Source: Endomychus coccineus (taxonomy: Eukaryota; Arthropoda; Insecta; Coleoptera; Endomychidae). From it: a stretch of 64,000 bases of DNA. Shown here piece after piece: positions 40,365-53,799 of this stretch. Where the stretch lies: NCBI GenBank assembly GCA_958510875.1, contig OY294070.1:114370703-114434702 (forward strand), written 5' to 3'. A model generated the notes under the pieces. It saw nothing but the letters and a program-made list of their open reading frames with translations, was not told the origin of the DNA and ran no database searches. The translations under genes were made by a program, and so were the position numbers. Every line of letters begins with the position of its first letter. Position 1 is the first letter of the stretch.

Positions 40365-42985
40365 CCGGTACAATGCATTCTCCTAGGAAATTTCTGTTCT
40401 CACTTAGACAAAGTCAAAGTCGTCAGAACATATAATTGTCATCGAACAATTTGTGTGACGGAGTAACAACGCCTTACGTTTTTGGGCTACATAATCAACG
40501 TCCAAATCTGATGAATTATTTACTATTGGAAATTTCACAAAAATTGATTGTTCATATAGTTTTATGTTTGGGGGTATCTGTAGATTGCGACCTGAAAATC
40601 TATTGTGTTCCCTTCTGCTGCTACAGCTTTCAAGGTGTCTCAACGACTTGATGTCCTGAAGCAGTTTGTCCGAACCATTCTCTAAGCTTACAGATTATAC
40701 GTCATTCCAACCTCCTTCAGGATAGTCTGTATACCATAACAGGAATCTTGGAAAAGTGTCTTTGTTCCATTTACTTTCTCGACTTTCGTGATAAATTTAT
40801 ACGGGAAGCTATGATTTTTAATCATCTAATCTTGGGGCATGTTCCGTGCTGCTGGTTTCCAGCAAGAGATCGATATTTGCGTTTGGTCTTCTATAATATT
40901 GTTCATATCGACATAACTTTCCACTTCTATATGGAGGGGTGCAAGGTTCAGGATTATTTCGATAGCCGTCATTGGGCAAGTTCTCATTACATTTGTTATT
41001 CATACAAAACTTATTGTATTTACGATAGATTTGCCCTCGTACTAGCCAGGCTAGTTCTGTTGCCACATACCACTGCCCCAAAAGTAGGGTATGATCGATC
41101 TCATTATTGTAGTACGTATACATCCAAAACAGGGTTCTTGAACCCTAAGTTTTTCCAGCAAAGCTCATGCGCACCATAAGGGCTTTTGTGGTTTCCTTGG
41201 TTGATATCTTTGAATAATGCAAGAGAGGTTATTGTCTATTATAAGTCTCAGATATCTCATCTCAAGAAGATGATTATATTGTTCACTGATTCAATCAGAG
41301 TGAGAAAGATGGTCAGTGAATGTTTGCTCAAATATTATCCAGCTAGTGGTCTCACTTATCTTTTGGGGGTGGCGGGAGTTTGAATATTTTTCATTGCTGA
41401 GTTGAAGGCGGAATTTTTCATAAGATATTCTAGAGGCAGACCATGTAAATAATGGATTGCTCTCTTGGAGACTCCTCAGTGTACTAAATTTACTTACTCC
41501 TACCAATTACTGCCCTTCTGTTCCTATTCTTTTTCGTTCCTATGGGGATGAAGGAGGTTTGGGCTCCTCAAATAGAAGTGAAATTTTCTTCTTTTGACTC
41601 AGATATTCCCCAAGATATTAGTCTTATCTAGGAGAGAATAGAATAGAATAAGTCCCGACTGATCAGCCTTATATTTTTGTATTTCCTTACGGCGTAAAAC
41701 AAGTCCATAATGCTACATGTTCATCCTACTCAACTCCTTCTCTCTGATGGGGAACCATCATCATTCCACTTCGGCTAAGCCAATTTCCTACTCGCTGATA
41801 TATCTATTTAAAACAATGTGCGTTTTGTTTTGAATAGATATATCAGAAATGAGCAAATTTTAGGTCATATTTCGATTTCATTGGTTCCTTTCATGTTTGA
41901 CATGACGATTTATGAAGGTTTGACTGTCTAACAGGTATTACATTCATTTCGAGTAGGATTCACTACTGTAGAGCGAATATTTTATCTAGCAAAATCAAGA
42001 TTGTGGTGTGGTGAAAAAGCTGTAGATGAAATACTTCCAGAGGTTACCATATCCGAAATGGAAAGAGATCAACACCAAATATTTCGAACTCATATGTCAG
42101 TGTTTGACTTTATGTAAATCCATCATATGATTGAAGAAAGGTTTTCTCGTTTTCAGTCATTTTAAAAACCTTCCTTCCGTTACTCATCCAAGAATACAGT
42201 GTTCAACTCTGTGCATGACTCGTTCCATTTCTTTTCAATTCAACTTGCTGTTAGTGATCTGACTTCACACTTCCTTCCAATACAGAAGTTACAATCTGCC
42301 AAATTTCAGTCGGTTGATCTCTTTCATTTTTCTAATCTAATCTATAATATGCAAAGCTATCTTCTATACATTAGATTATATGGTTCATTATGAAGATTGT
42401 TAGGATGAAATCAGATTCTACTGTTAATGAATTCATTATTCATTCATTCCATTAAATGTGGGAATGTTCCATCGGAGTGTCTAACTTCAACTACAGAGAT
42501 AATATTAGTTGATAAGCTCTGATTAAATTAATACTATTTTTATATCCGATTTTGTCCAATTAACCTAACTTATACTTATCGAGCATTAGGTATACCGGAA
42601 TTACAGTGAATATTCGTGATTGACTTTATATATGTCGTAAGTCAAAAGATTGTTTACCAGCAAATCAATCAGCATTTATTGATTGGACGGAATGGAATGA
42701 GAGAGAATGGTTTGAAAAACGTACAGTGAGTTCAGTAATGTGGTGAGAAGAGCTATTAATAACCGTTGGAAAAATGAACCTGCGATCTTTCTAGCGGGAC
42801 TTTTCGTCGAAAAGATCATTAGTAAATAACATCGAGCAGAAACTCATAGTTAGAAGATCGAGTGGATTTCATGGTACTAGATTCATTCACAAATAAGTCG
42901 AGAATCTTCTAGACATACCTAAATGCTATCAAAGTGGAGGCAGAGAAGAAGCAAGATCATATTGATACGAGGGTAAGGTGAAAAG
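40365..42985. other. 2.6 kb without recognisable genes
   Basis: Several open frames exist on both strands (for example 40748-41179 and 40818-41123) but none shows a family motif. Near 41806-41850 the motif TAGATATATC is inverted around AAACAATGTGCGTTTTGTTT, a short hairpin. Possibly decayed retroelement. Confidence 0.3.
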
Positions 42986-42989
42986 TCAA

Positions 42990-43955
42990 AATTAAACAAG
43001 GAATTAATTATTTGGACAAAACACTCCTTTTATTTCTCAATATTATCGCCTTGTAGCCCGATACACTCCGTCCAATGTTTTTCTGATTTTTCGATCTCGT
43101 CCAAATAATACGACTTAGCAATCCTTCAAAATTGGCCCAATGAACTCATCTTTGGAGCCAAATCTTTTTCTGCCAAGCCATTTCTTCAAGTTTGGTGGAT
43201 GAAGAACCAATTCGTATCGCAATTCATGCGAATTTGCCATTGCGATTGTGAACCTGTGCGCCGGTGCGTTGTCCTGGTGGAAGACTACTTTTTTCTTCGC
43301 CAATTGCGGCTGCTCTACGTAATATGCGCCAGTGATCGTTCTACCTTTTTCAAGATAATCGATATGGGTGATACTGTGTGAATCCAAAAAACTGTAGCCA
43401 TGACTTTGTTGGCCGATAAGCCCACTTTGGCCTTTTTCGGCTTTGATACACAAGGACAAGTCCACTGTTTCTACTGTTTTTTAGTCTCTGATGTGCTGTA
43501 ATCACGGTCGTATACACAGGTCTGGAAACTCTATTGTACGACATGAGTCTCTTACATGGCGTTAAGCTCGTAGTCTAGTGGCACATGGATCGAAGTATGT
43601 TGTCAAGACCTGTGTATCGACCGTGAACCAGTCAATATAGGATCGAAAATCAACAAAAATACTTTTTTTCACGATCGTATACACAGTATATTGTCAGGAT
43701 TAGGCGCCATATCGTTCAAATTTCAAGCCCCACAATACAAAGATTGCTAGAGAACATCCCTCGACTCATGCGCCACCCGTTGTTACTACGCGACAGTTGA
43801 CGTTTAGCGAACTCACTGCTCACATATTAGACAGCCTCGGGTTTCCAGACCTGTGTATACAACCGTGGTTGTGATGGATTCATGTTTCGTTCGACCAAAA
43901 TGATGCAAAAAGTCCTTATCGCGCTTGAACATCGCCAAACACTCCACAAAATGAA
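42990..43955 (-). pseudogene. Dead mariner copy M2, interrupted by a MITE
   Basis: On the minus strand a mariner transposase C-terminal half is read: KAEKGQSGLIGQQSHGYSFLDSH, ITHIDYLEKGRTITGAYYVEQ, FHQDNAPAHRFTIAMA and LKKWLGRKRFGSKDEFI. The upstream continuation (LAMFKRDKDF, TKHESI) is found beyond the insertion, at 43868-43955. The N-terminal part is cut by copy M3. Stops and shifts are present. Confidence 0.75.
43503..43867. mobile_element. Composite MITE inserted in mariner M2
   Basis: The left end CACGGTCGTATACACAGGTC (43503) and right end GTGTATACAACCGTG (43867) are inverted. The same termini recur inside, at about 43608-43625 (ACCTGTGTATCGACCGTG) and 43670-43686 (CACGATCGTATACACAG). 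Two MITE units of about 123 and 198 bases thus stand in tandem. The flanks GCTGTAAT and GTTGTGAT agree at 6 of 8 positions, possibly a decayed 8-bp target duplication (hAT-like). Confidence 0.68.
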
Positions 43956-45180
43956 ACAGATGGCGCCACAATCGAAAATCACATGTGACATTTGTGAGGT
44001 ACTATCTTTAACTAGAACGCATTAAAATTTTCAGACTGATATGTCATTCACTTCTGCTTTGACACTCCTTCTGCTCTGACAACCTCGAAGATTTTTGCAA
44101 ACATGGACTTGATTAAATATTATTTATTGCGTGGAAAATAAATTACGCAAACCAAAGCATCGCTTGTCAAACATTATGGGGACTCTTCACCATCGATTGG
44201 AACGATTTACAAGTGGTTTACTGATTTTCATTATGCTAGTATAACCACAAAGGACACCCAACTTTCTGGTAGTCCAGTTGAGGTTACAAGCCAGAAATCA
44301 TCGATTAAATTCAAGGTATTATATTAGACGATCGTCGAGTTGAAGTGCACGAATTTGCTGAAGCTATGGGTATTTCAATCGAACGGGTACAGAACATATT
44401 GCATGAATTTTCGATTATTAGAGAGCCGGATGGGTGCTGCATTTGCAAGCGCGACCGTGTGACAACTTCAAAGCAATGGTTGGCGATGTTCAAGTGCGAT
44501 AAGAAGGATTTTTGCACCGTTTCGTAGTCGTGGACGAAACATGGATAAATGATAACACACCAGAGACCAAAGAACAGTCAAAACAGTGAACATGTCCTGG
44601 CGAATCGGAGCCGAAAAACCCAAAGTGGGTTTATCAGCCAACAAAGTCATGGCGACAGTTTTTTGGGATGCGCACGGTATCCTTCATATCGATTACCTTG
44701 AAAAGGATAAAACAATCACCGGCATATATTATGTAGAGCTGTTCGATCGATTCAAATCCGATTTGAAGCTAAAGCAGGCGCATTTAGTAAAGAAAAAAGT
44801 GCCCTTTCACCAGGACAACAGACCGGCGCATAGGTCCGCAGCCGCATTGGTCAAATTGCATGAATTGCATCACGAATTAGATTGTCATCCACCTCATTCT
44901 TCAGATTTGGTCTCCTGCGATTTTTATCTATTCCTAAACTTGAAGAAATGGCCCCATGGAAAGAGATTTGGCTCCAACGATGAGGTGTCATCACTGAAAT
45001 AAACGCCTACTTGTAAGCATTGCCGAAACCGTATTATTTGGAAGGGATCAAAAAATCAGAAAAACGTTGAACGAAGTGTATCGGACTACAAGGGGATAGA
45101 GTTGAGAAATAAAATAAGTTTTGACCAACTAAATCATTTCTTGTTTCATTTTTCAGGGACTTTCCACCCTGTCCTCGTAC
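43952..45180 (+). pseudogene. Dead mariner copy M3
   Basis: Nearly full-length mariner on the plus strand. It has the 5' leader from CAGATGGCGCCACAATC, HTH pieces (MDLIKYYLLRGK, ASLVKHYGDSSPSIGTIYKWF), VHEFAEAMGISIERVQNILHEF, KPKVGLSANKVMATVFWDAHG, HIDYLEKDKTITGIYYVEL, FHQDNRPAHRSAAAL and KRFGSNDEV. The 3' end GGGACTTTCCACCCTGTCCTCGTAC is followed to 45180. The left inverted repeat is missing. Many stops and frame changes are present. Confidence 0.78.
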
Positions 45181-45189
45181 TTTCAAGAA

Positions 45190-47085
45190 CAATAGAGAAC
45201 ATTCAAGAAGTTATCGCCTGAAGAAACAGGACTCAAACTACGCCAATCATGTTATTCGATCATCATGATCCAATTTATTGTACATATTCAGGAGACTGGT
45301 GAGAATATAAAAATATTCAGAAATCCACAAGAATTTTGAAGCATACAAATAACAATAGTTAGTCAACATTAAATCACCAACATGACATTTATAACATATC
45401 CATGATTAAATGTTTTGTAAATAACCTCCCCACCCCAACCAATAGTCAGGCGCTCTCTAATTTATAAACTTGGAGCATTGTGGTATTCAAGGGAGGCATG
45501 GTGTGACTAAACAATTTCAAGCAATTAAACTTTGAAGTTCGTGTAAATTAAAATTTTTGTTTAATTTCACTATTCCATTATTTTTTTGAACGAATTTACA
45601 TCGAGTGAAGGCTGATGTCATAGATATATTGGATGTTAGAAGTCCTCCGTTAGTGTATTGAAACAATCCAGTATAAGTTGAGTTTATTCGAATTAAATAA
45701 TGTATAAATTATAAAGTTGATTAAAATTACATGCATGAAGAATATGAAACTATTGAATTCTTAGTTTTATGTTATTTCGTAACCAAGCAAAATTTTTATA
45801 CATATCGCTCACTGAAATTAAGATTTATAACAGCCACAGATTGAATAAATAGATAAAACAAATCTGTGAGTATGTAAGGATAAATCTCTGTGAGTATATA
45901 GATAAAATAGAAAATATATAGAACAATAAGTGAATACAACAGATACACGATCCCTTCTATGTTGCAGAAAAGTATATTTGATGATATTTGATTTGATTTG
46001 ATACGTGAAGGGAATCAAAGCAAAACGATACCACTCATGCCATGTGATCAAGACTGATTACTATGTACATTCTTATCTTTAGTAGTTCATTTCTCATTAT
46101 CAATTTTTTTGGGGAACAAAATTCGACAATAATGATGTCCGATGTTGATAAAACTTATCGGTAAATCTCCGTTTATAATTACTTCTTAATAGGTAGATTA
46201 GTTACTTATCTCAAACATTAAGTCAGAAGAAAGCAATAAATTGAGGTCAGTCTGCCCAATTACCTTGACCTATAATAATAATTATTAACAGGGTAATTTA
46301 AATATTAACATTTTGCTGGAATTTAAAATGACACAATCCAGTTACTATAGCTTGTTTCTATCGAGGTTTCGTTGAATATTCACGTGTCCCGTATCTTTAG
46401 AGGAAATGTGAAAACGAATTCTATTATCGGTGAATAAACGGATTATGTAGGTATTTGAAAAATGAAGTGCAGGTAAAACATTGTTTATAGAACTAAATTA
46501 ACCTTTATAAGGTATTGGAATTATTTACAGAAGTCTCATAGTAACACAAAAAAAAGTGTATTTAGGGTCGACCGATTTTGATGCTGTGTTTTAGAGCGAT
46601 GTTATCTGGAGATTTTGGTGAACATTCAATTGTTGTTCATCGACCAATTTTATGGAAAAATATAGCTCCTAACTCCAGTAGGCAATTGTCTCAGGCTACT
46701 AATGTCGATTAACAACCCTAGAATGACAAATGGAGAATGAAAGAAAAGTCTACATTCTGCGTCATTATGTCATTATTCTAGGGCTATGCCAAACGAAATA
46801 GTAGCCATATTTTTGCAGCGAAGGAGAAGAACTGCTCTTATTTTCAATCAGGAAACAAGGCGAAGAAGGCCAGCTAATTAGTTATCTCCATCTGAGATGA
46901 TGTTTCAATAAAATGGGTAGGTATTGTTGTGAAAGATACGTACTGCGTCTTCACGGAGACACAGCAGAACCTCTTCCTTCTTACAGCGAAGGGAAGTTGC
47001 ATTTCGACTGAATCAATATCAGCATTATAGCTAGAGATTTCACACATTTTTCGATAGATGTCTGGCATATATGTACATGTGCAAG
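45190..47085. other. No recognisable gene
   Basis: AT-rich; a long run without stable open frames. Nothing recognised. Confidence 0.35.
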
Positions 47086-47089
47086 CAGG

Positions 47090-47600
47090 TTTCCTGTCGA
47101 TCTCTGTTGACGAATGCCTTATTGCCAGTCTTTTACGATTTTGGAATTGTCTAGGTATTGGATGAGCTCTTGTTTCCCTTTTTCGGAATTTGTTGGACTA
47201 TAGTTGTCTGACAGCTGGAAGGAAAGCAAGTTTGAAGGAGATATTAAAAGTGGTGTTAATTCTGGAGCATATTCCTTGAGAACAACAGGCGGAATTCGGA
47301 TAAAGAAGAATGCGTCGAATGATGCGCTGACTCAAGACAATTTCAGGCATACGGCTATCGGAGGCAGCAATATTACGAGGATCCTTCCTTTGTGGATCTG
47401 ACGTGGTATTTGCTGCAAATAATCCATAAAATGATTGGCTTCTTCTTATGGTGGAGTACCCAGTGTGCCATCATCTTTGGTTGGAGAAGGAAATGAGCTG
47501 GAAGTGAAGTTTCTTCCAATTGCCTTGGTGGAAGACGAAAACGAACGAAAACCAATTGCGCATTCGATAAGCTTCTATCTTATTTTGGCGTTTTATGCCT
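47090..47600 (-). pseudogene. LINE fragment upstream of the reverse transcriptase
   Basis: Minus-strand scraps (APELTPLLISPSNLLSFQL and NSEKGKQELIQ near 47165-47270) correspond to the region just before the polymerase domain of jockey/I-type elements. CCCTTTTTCGGAATTTGTTG is shared with the copy at 53800-54420. Heavily decayed. Confidence 0.5.
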
Positions 47601-48109
47601 ATTTTGGGGGGTGTTATTGCAGGTATTCCTGGCTTATTCTATCCTGGTCTCTAGGCATGAATTCCCTCAACAACGCCGGTATGCTATTTATATTGAAGCG
47701 ACGCCATATTTTACCATGGTTCAACAGATGATGGTGATTTTTTGGTGAGGGATGTAAACTTTCATCTCGAACATAATAGTCTCTGAATTCTGTTTGGTAA
47801 GTTCCATTTTCTTTATGAATAAGGCGAAAATTTGAATAAGTAATAAACAAGTATGTTTAATAATAATTTTTGCCCAATTTCTTCCAAAATCTGAATATGT
47901 TGTAGATATCTTGCTATATGCCTGCGTATATACATAGCGGCGATTAAAATCAAGTGATCGCGAAAAATTAGTTTTGATGATAAATAGAGCTAGAAAGAAA
48001 TGTTCTTCCTGCCATTTTATCAACTCTGAGCAAACAGACAAAACAAAATTTAACAAAATCAAGATATTATTGATTTGATTCTCGAAAGCCCTTAATTTTC
48101 TCTACGCAC

Positions 48110-48340
48110 ATCTGTCAATAACATAACTTTGATGTGGGCCCCAGGACACTGTGGCATCGAAGGTAAAGACAAATCTGATGGATTAGCCAGAATGGGCGCA
48201 TCAGTCTCATATATTGGCACAGAATCAATATTCGGAGTGACAACAATCCGAGGATTGGGTCAAACAACAACTAAGAGACCATCACGGGAAATACAAAACC
48301 GTCGGAGAACAGAACTGAATAAGTTCGCAATATGAGTGTA
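48110..48340 (+). pseudogene. LINE RNase H remnant
   Basis: MWAPGHCGIEGKDKSDGLARMGAS is the C-terminal motif of a LINE-type RNase H domain (WVPGHCGIEGNEKADELAR). The frame ends soon after, and downstream sequence to about 48620 is too decayed to align. Confidence 0.6.
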
Positions 48341-48403
48341 GACTCAAAATAACACTGGTCACATACAAAAAAAAAACTCCACAAACTGGGTAAGTAATGG
48401 ACG

Positions 48404-48509
48404 ATCTTCCCTTTAGACAATCCAATAAAGGGATCTATAAATCAGTCAAAAAAGCAATCTTCCCTTTAGACAATGCAATAAAGGGATCTATAAATCAGTC
48501 AAAGAATCA
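48404..48509. repeat. Two-copy 53-bp tandem duplication
   Basis: ATCTTCCCTTTAGACAAT...TCAGTCAAA occurs twice, starting at 48404 and 48457, with few differences. It is a recent local duplication inside LINE debris. Confidence 0.7.
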
Positions 48510-48849
48510 ATGCGAGGGTAGACAAGTTCTGTGCACATGGACCACTTGATTGGATCCATTGTGCGACCCTAAGATCCCTAAGACAGCGCCGAAGGCTAGA
48601 AATCTACTTCGGACCATCAATCATGCCGAATAAGGGTAGATGTCTATTCAGATGACAGTGACCTGTAAGGAATCCTGTCACCATTTTGATACCTTTTCTG
48701 CTCATGGGAATGGTTGTAGAGCATTTGGACGAGAAGTCTGCAATGTGAAGTTACCAGGGTATAACGACAAATCGGGAGTCATTGCCTTCCCAGTAGTTGA
48801 CTGGAGCCAGCGGTATGTAGAGAACACCGATGAATTAGGGTCACTTCGT

Positions 48850-49140
48850 TTTCTTTAACGCCAGAGCGGGGGAACCCATATTTGCTGAAGTCTGCTCCTT
48901 GTGGCTACTTCAGCCAGGGTGTCTTTGCACAGCCTAAAGTCATGTTAGGGGTGCGAAGCCTACCTCGTTAGTTTAGTATCAGGTTTTCCAGGTTCGGACT
49001 GCACAGACCTTGGCAACGGTTACATAAGCATCTAGGGGAACTAAAAGTTCCACCCTGGGTGAGCTCAAACGAACTCCAGCTTCGCTAGACTCGGACCCTT
49101 CTGTGAACAACAAAAGTCCCCCTAACGCAAGAGTTCTTGT
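48850..49140. other. GC-richer LINE-like non-coding stretch
   Basis: More GC-rich than its surroundings and without open frames. It is probably an untranslated part of a non-LTR element. No motif fixes its identity. Confidence 0.25.
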
Positions 49141-51290
49141 TCTCTCAGTCTATTCTCTGAGTTAAAGGTATAGAAACTTCTAAATACGTATTTCCAGAAT
49201 GCGAGGCATTAGATCGTAAAAGTCGAGCAATATTGGTGCAGTCTAGGCTATTTCATGAAAATTAGCACTGCCCAACGGTGATGGATTTGTACAGAAGACT
49301 AAAATTACGAAGTGCTGTACTGATATCAACGTGTTAACTCGAATGCACAAAAAGCCCTGGTTTAGCTGTGGCTGGTAAAATTGACCAGCCTCCAAGGTAA
49401 GATAAAACATCTCTTTCCATTACTTATGACACTATGCAATTTATTTCTATATCTACTTGGCTTTTGTGTGCAGTTCTTCAATGAACTTCATATTCATGGG
49501 CTTGTAATATTTGTTTACTTGCGGTGGTTAGATAAAGTAATCATTGTAGATTATATGTTACCTCTATTTGTTAGTCATTCCTATCTCAAACGATAAAAGT
49601 TTTACATGTTTATTCACCGCAATGTGAAATTGTGGGTTGCTGCAAAAATATTGAATTCTGATAACCTTTTAAGAATCTTGAAATTGTATTCTTTCGAATA
49701 ATTTTGAATCAAAGTGGACGAAACACATGAACCTACAGTTAAACAAATGGCACAATGTACCTGTCATGAAGTAGATCAATAATATGTTTACAAGTGTGGG
49801 TCAGATACATTTTCTACAGCACTTCACTTTCAAGTTCCGTTGCTATTTTATGATAATGCCGTATCAACTAAGTCAAATAATTATTATGTAATTATATTGA
49901 CATGAATAGAAACCACTAGTTTGTTGTAAATAATTGCATAAGTTGGCTTCAAAAATACCCAAGATATTAGAACAAATCAATATCCTACATAGGAAGAAGA
50001 TAAATAACTCGGTATTTTTCTAGGAATATATTGGGTTTTTCTGAACAATTGGTCAATTAAAACAGTTTGATGAATAGGACTATATATGCGTTACGGTACC
50101 ATATAAATTTATGTTTCGTACTAGTAATATCAACTCACCAATAATAATAAGAATAATCAGATCAGTGTTGTAAAATCACATAACGTTTCACAAAAATCCG
50201 GTCACAAGTAATCCACGTCGATTGGAATATTCACTCTGTATATTATCGTAAGAACACGCAGCAGTCTGTATACGAATAACCTTTTGTTTTAATAAACAAG
50301 TGACTGTCGTTTAATGACGGAACGCGGAGAGGTAGACTCGGTCTCTAAAGCACGCACTCAAAGTAGGAGTGAAACTGAATTATTGAAACACGTTTTAAAG
50401 AATTTCGCGCTTTCCCGTTATCTGGTGAATGGCAATGTAAAAATCTAGGTCGGTCAGTTTTGGTTTAGGCACACAGCGTTGCCGACCGAAATGGTACTTT
50501 AATGAGTTGGTACAGAACTCGATAATTAAAATTTAATTTTAATTGGGGATGCGTGTTCTTGAACAGGCGCTGCAAACTGGAAAAGGTACAAAATGTCATA
50601 TACAGGAAGTCTCTGTAGGTATGTAGGCAACATCGAAAGGCTACAGCGCGAATCATATACAACGTGAAGGTATGCATTTGGCAACCGCAAAAGATACAAT
50701 AGCTGATAACGTGTATGAACGAAAACAAAAACAATGTTTCTACTATTTGTTTTGTCGCTCATTTAATTTACATTAATATGTCGGAAGCCGCTTTAGATAT
50801 TTTCCTTCAACTTTGGTATGTGGTATCTAGGTTGAAGGCAGTCTTCTCCCATGAACAATTGCTTTCCCACTCAAACCAGCATCCGTACGCACACAGTCCT
50901 TGAATTATTTGTTTAAAATAACGCCACTGCTTTTTTTGGAGAAATCAAATTTTTCTTGAGTTCGTCCTTTCTTAACAAAATTGGTCTGAGGTTTTCTTGT
51001 ACATCGGACGGTTTTCGAGAAAAAAATCAAATCAACTTCATTGCATATCCCAAAACAGCTAAAAACCGAGCTAGAACTAGCAACAGTGTTTCCTAAAGGT
51101 AATGTAAAACTTTTCAGTTGGTGATTCCTGAAATTTTTGATGAAAAAAGTTTGTAAAAGCATATTATCATATCCTGAAGTGCCCATTTACTCCATATGTG
51201 AATATGCCCCTAATTTTAGTACATCACCTTGTCAAATGCTAATACGGACACATATTACAAGTAATATAACGATCTACAAAACCATTTATT
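49140..51290. other. No recognisable gene
   Basis: Low-complexity AT-rich sequence. A GC-richer segment near 50310-50350 (ACGGAACGCGGAGAGGTAG) could be a retroelement promoter relic. Confidence 0.3.
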
Positions 51291-51294
51291 AGAA

Positions 51295-51590
51295 ATAACT
51301 GATAACTTTCACAAAAAATCACAAGACTAAGTAAGACTAGATAAAATGTTGAAAATGACCGCCATTGGACTTAATGCAAGCCTTTACTCGTCGCCTCAAT
51401 GACTGCCTAACTCCCTCAAGAATACTGGGCCTATTACGAATAGTGTTACAGGAGTGTATTATTCCATTCTGCAGCTCTTCTATGGTCTCAATGAGAATGA
51501 TGTATACTAGTTCATCTTAGGATAACCCCAAAAATAAAAATCCAAAAGTTTCATATCTGGGATTCAGGGTGGGCAAAACTGTGAACCTTG
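51295..51590 (-). pseudogene. Mariner-type transposase remnant, C-terminal part
   Basis: On the minus strand IPDMKLLDFYFWGYPKM (SPDLNPLDFFLWG type) and further C-terminal pieces ending SNGGHFQHF are visible with stops. It continues the element at 52020-52790 after removal of the insertion at 51590-52018. Confidence 0.5.
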
Positions 51591-52018
51591 CTTGTCGGCG
51601 GCGATACGACTACTGGCGGGGATACGTGTAGGCCTGTAAAACGGTTTGCATGCGTCTCTGGTGGTGGCCGCGTCTCGGCCGGAGGTGGTTTTGATGGGTT
51701 ATGGTTTATGAGGGGGGTAGTGGTGCCGTGGACTTCGACTGTATTGTGTTGCATTCTACCAATGGTGCAAATTGCCAGGCTCCTTTCAATTGTTAGTTCA
51801 AAACAACTATGTCTCAAGTATTTATGTGTTTGCAACCATATTATTTTTCTCTGTGAATTGATATCACTTACTCATATTGCTCAGAAATAATTTAATGAGC
51901 TTATTCTTATTTATTCACAAGCATATTGTATTTATTATTATGATTTTTGTATTGTTTCATATTGCTGTATAGTCTTGTTGAATAAAATTATCATTATTAT
52001 TATTATTATTATTATTAA
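51590..52018 (+). mobile_element. Short retroelement (SINE or LINE 3' end) with (TTA)n tail
   Basis: A GC-rich head (near 51590-51720) passes into AT-rich sequence ending AATAAAATTATC(ATT)n at 51985-52016. The polarity is plus. It interrupts a mariner-type element, which supports retrotransposition. Confidence 0.5.
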
Positions 52019-52019
52019 T

Positions 52020-52790
52020 CCAGCGATTGGGAAATGTATTATTTAGGTACTCCCGAACAATTACAGCAAAATTAGGAGGGGCTCCATCGTACATACAGAA
52101 GGATTGTCTCATTGTTAAAGGTAAATCTTTCAGTTCAGATAGCACATTGATAAGAGAATTCAGATGGCTGAATCACCGTCCAATCGATTTGGGGAAAAAT
52201 ACGGTCCAATCAAATTGTCCTCCAAAATCCGCACCCACACAGTAACAGAAAACGTTACCTGGTGTCTTGCTTCCAATATGACATGCAGATTTTCTTGTAC
52301 CCGAACATGGTTATTGTGAAAGTTGGTACCATCTTTTGAGAAATTTGCCTCTTCCGTGGATACAATATTAGCAGAGAAGTAGGGGAAAGTTCTTCCTCTA
52401 GCCACCAATGAGTCGAAGAGGAAAATCACGTGGTGATAGAGACTTTTGATGTTGGATGTTGTAAGGGTAGCTGGTTCCGCCTTAAAATGGTCCATATTGT
52501 TTAAGTGCTGACATCAAAGTCGTTAGCAATTTTTTCAGTACTGATACTGGGCGCATCTTCAACTATCCGAAGTGTGTGCTTCTCGAGCTCCGGGGTTCGT
52601 TTTGAAAGAGGCCTCCCAAACGATATTTTTAATTCTTGAAAACGTGTCAGTTTCTTATAATCCGCGATCAAGTTGAGTAAGTGTGTTCGAACACGGCAAG
52701 CGCCTTTCTGGATACCTCTCAGCAAACAGCCGACCTGCTTGCAATGAGTTGCCATTTGCTAATTCATAGCAGAAATGCATTTGAGTAATC
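52020..52790 (-). pseudogene. Mariner-type transposase remnant, N-terminal and middle part
   Basis: Minus-strand pieces run in order: GRPLSKRTPELEKHTLRIVEDAPSIS (linker after the HTH), ANFSKDGTNFHNNHV and VWVRILEDNLIGPYFSPNRLDG (catalytic domain), then YDGAPPNFAVIVREYLNNTFPNRWI with the second catalytic Asp. Related to the transposase at 31484-32533 but far more decayed. Confidence 0.6.
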
Positions 52791-52799
52791 TCTTCATTT

Positions 52800-53795
52800 G
52801 TAAGCCAAGCCATTATTAAAAAAAATAATTAATCAAACTTATTTTTGAACGAATAAAAGAGAATACATACGAAGTTAAATAATAAGTAATTGCAACAATT
52901 TGACATTTAGCAAACTCGATATGTATCATAAAATACACATTTGCAAAGCACACCTTGACATTCATGTAGACTGTAGCTTGGTCTTTAGCGGTTTTGGGAT
53001 ATACAATGGAGTTAATTAAATTTTTGTTTCCGAAAATCATTCAATGTACAAAAAAAACCAATTTTGTTGAAAAAGGATTGAGATTCAATGTGTACCATTT
53101 ATTTTGAGCAACTAATTCAAGAGCGTGTGCGTACAGACGCCACGGGATTAATCAGTAAAATAATCGTTAATGGAAAAACACTGCCTTTAACCTAGGTACC
53201 ACACACTGAGATTGGAGGGCAATATCTGGACTGGTTTCCGACATATTAGTAAAAATTCGTTTCATGTTCATGTAAACTTTTTTTCATAAATATACTCAGG
53301 AAACACGCTGTATAATATAGTGTTGAAAATAGTGTTAGAATATCTGAAAATTCTCGATTATGTGCTTAGTAGCCGCCCGGGCAAGCATGGATATTCAGGA
53401 CATAGGAACAGTTGTTCTTGAAGTCTTCACATGAGGGATTGCTGGATCGTCCTTCCTGGGGAAAATGTGAGCTTGAGTTTTGGTTGCATTAGACTCACTA
53501 GAATAGCATATCCTGATTCCATAATTTTTGACAAATCTTCATTTATTGCATGGACCTGTATCATTCTTGCACCTATGGTGTCATTGGATGATATAGGGGC
53601 TCTGGGCTCTGAAGAGCAGAATACGATATAAATTACAACATCATAGTCAGAGTGGACAGGATGAACTCACAACAGATTATTGATATGGAGCAAACAAAGT
53701 TGGTACTTAGACAGATCTCTGTGGAACAAAGCAATTGTATCGGAGAAAATTCCGTCAATCATCACACGGAGTTGAGGTGGAAAACCATCTGACGG
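52800..53795. other. No recognisable gene
   Basis: Nothing supported by motif or repeat. Confidence 0.3.
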
Positions 53796-53799
53796 ACGT

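Noticed and set aside
40404..41179. Open frames on both strands that might be a gene
   Set aside because: Mutually overlapping, no motif, no splice structure I could defend.
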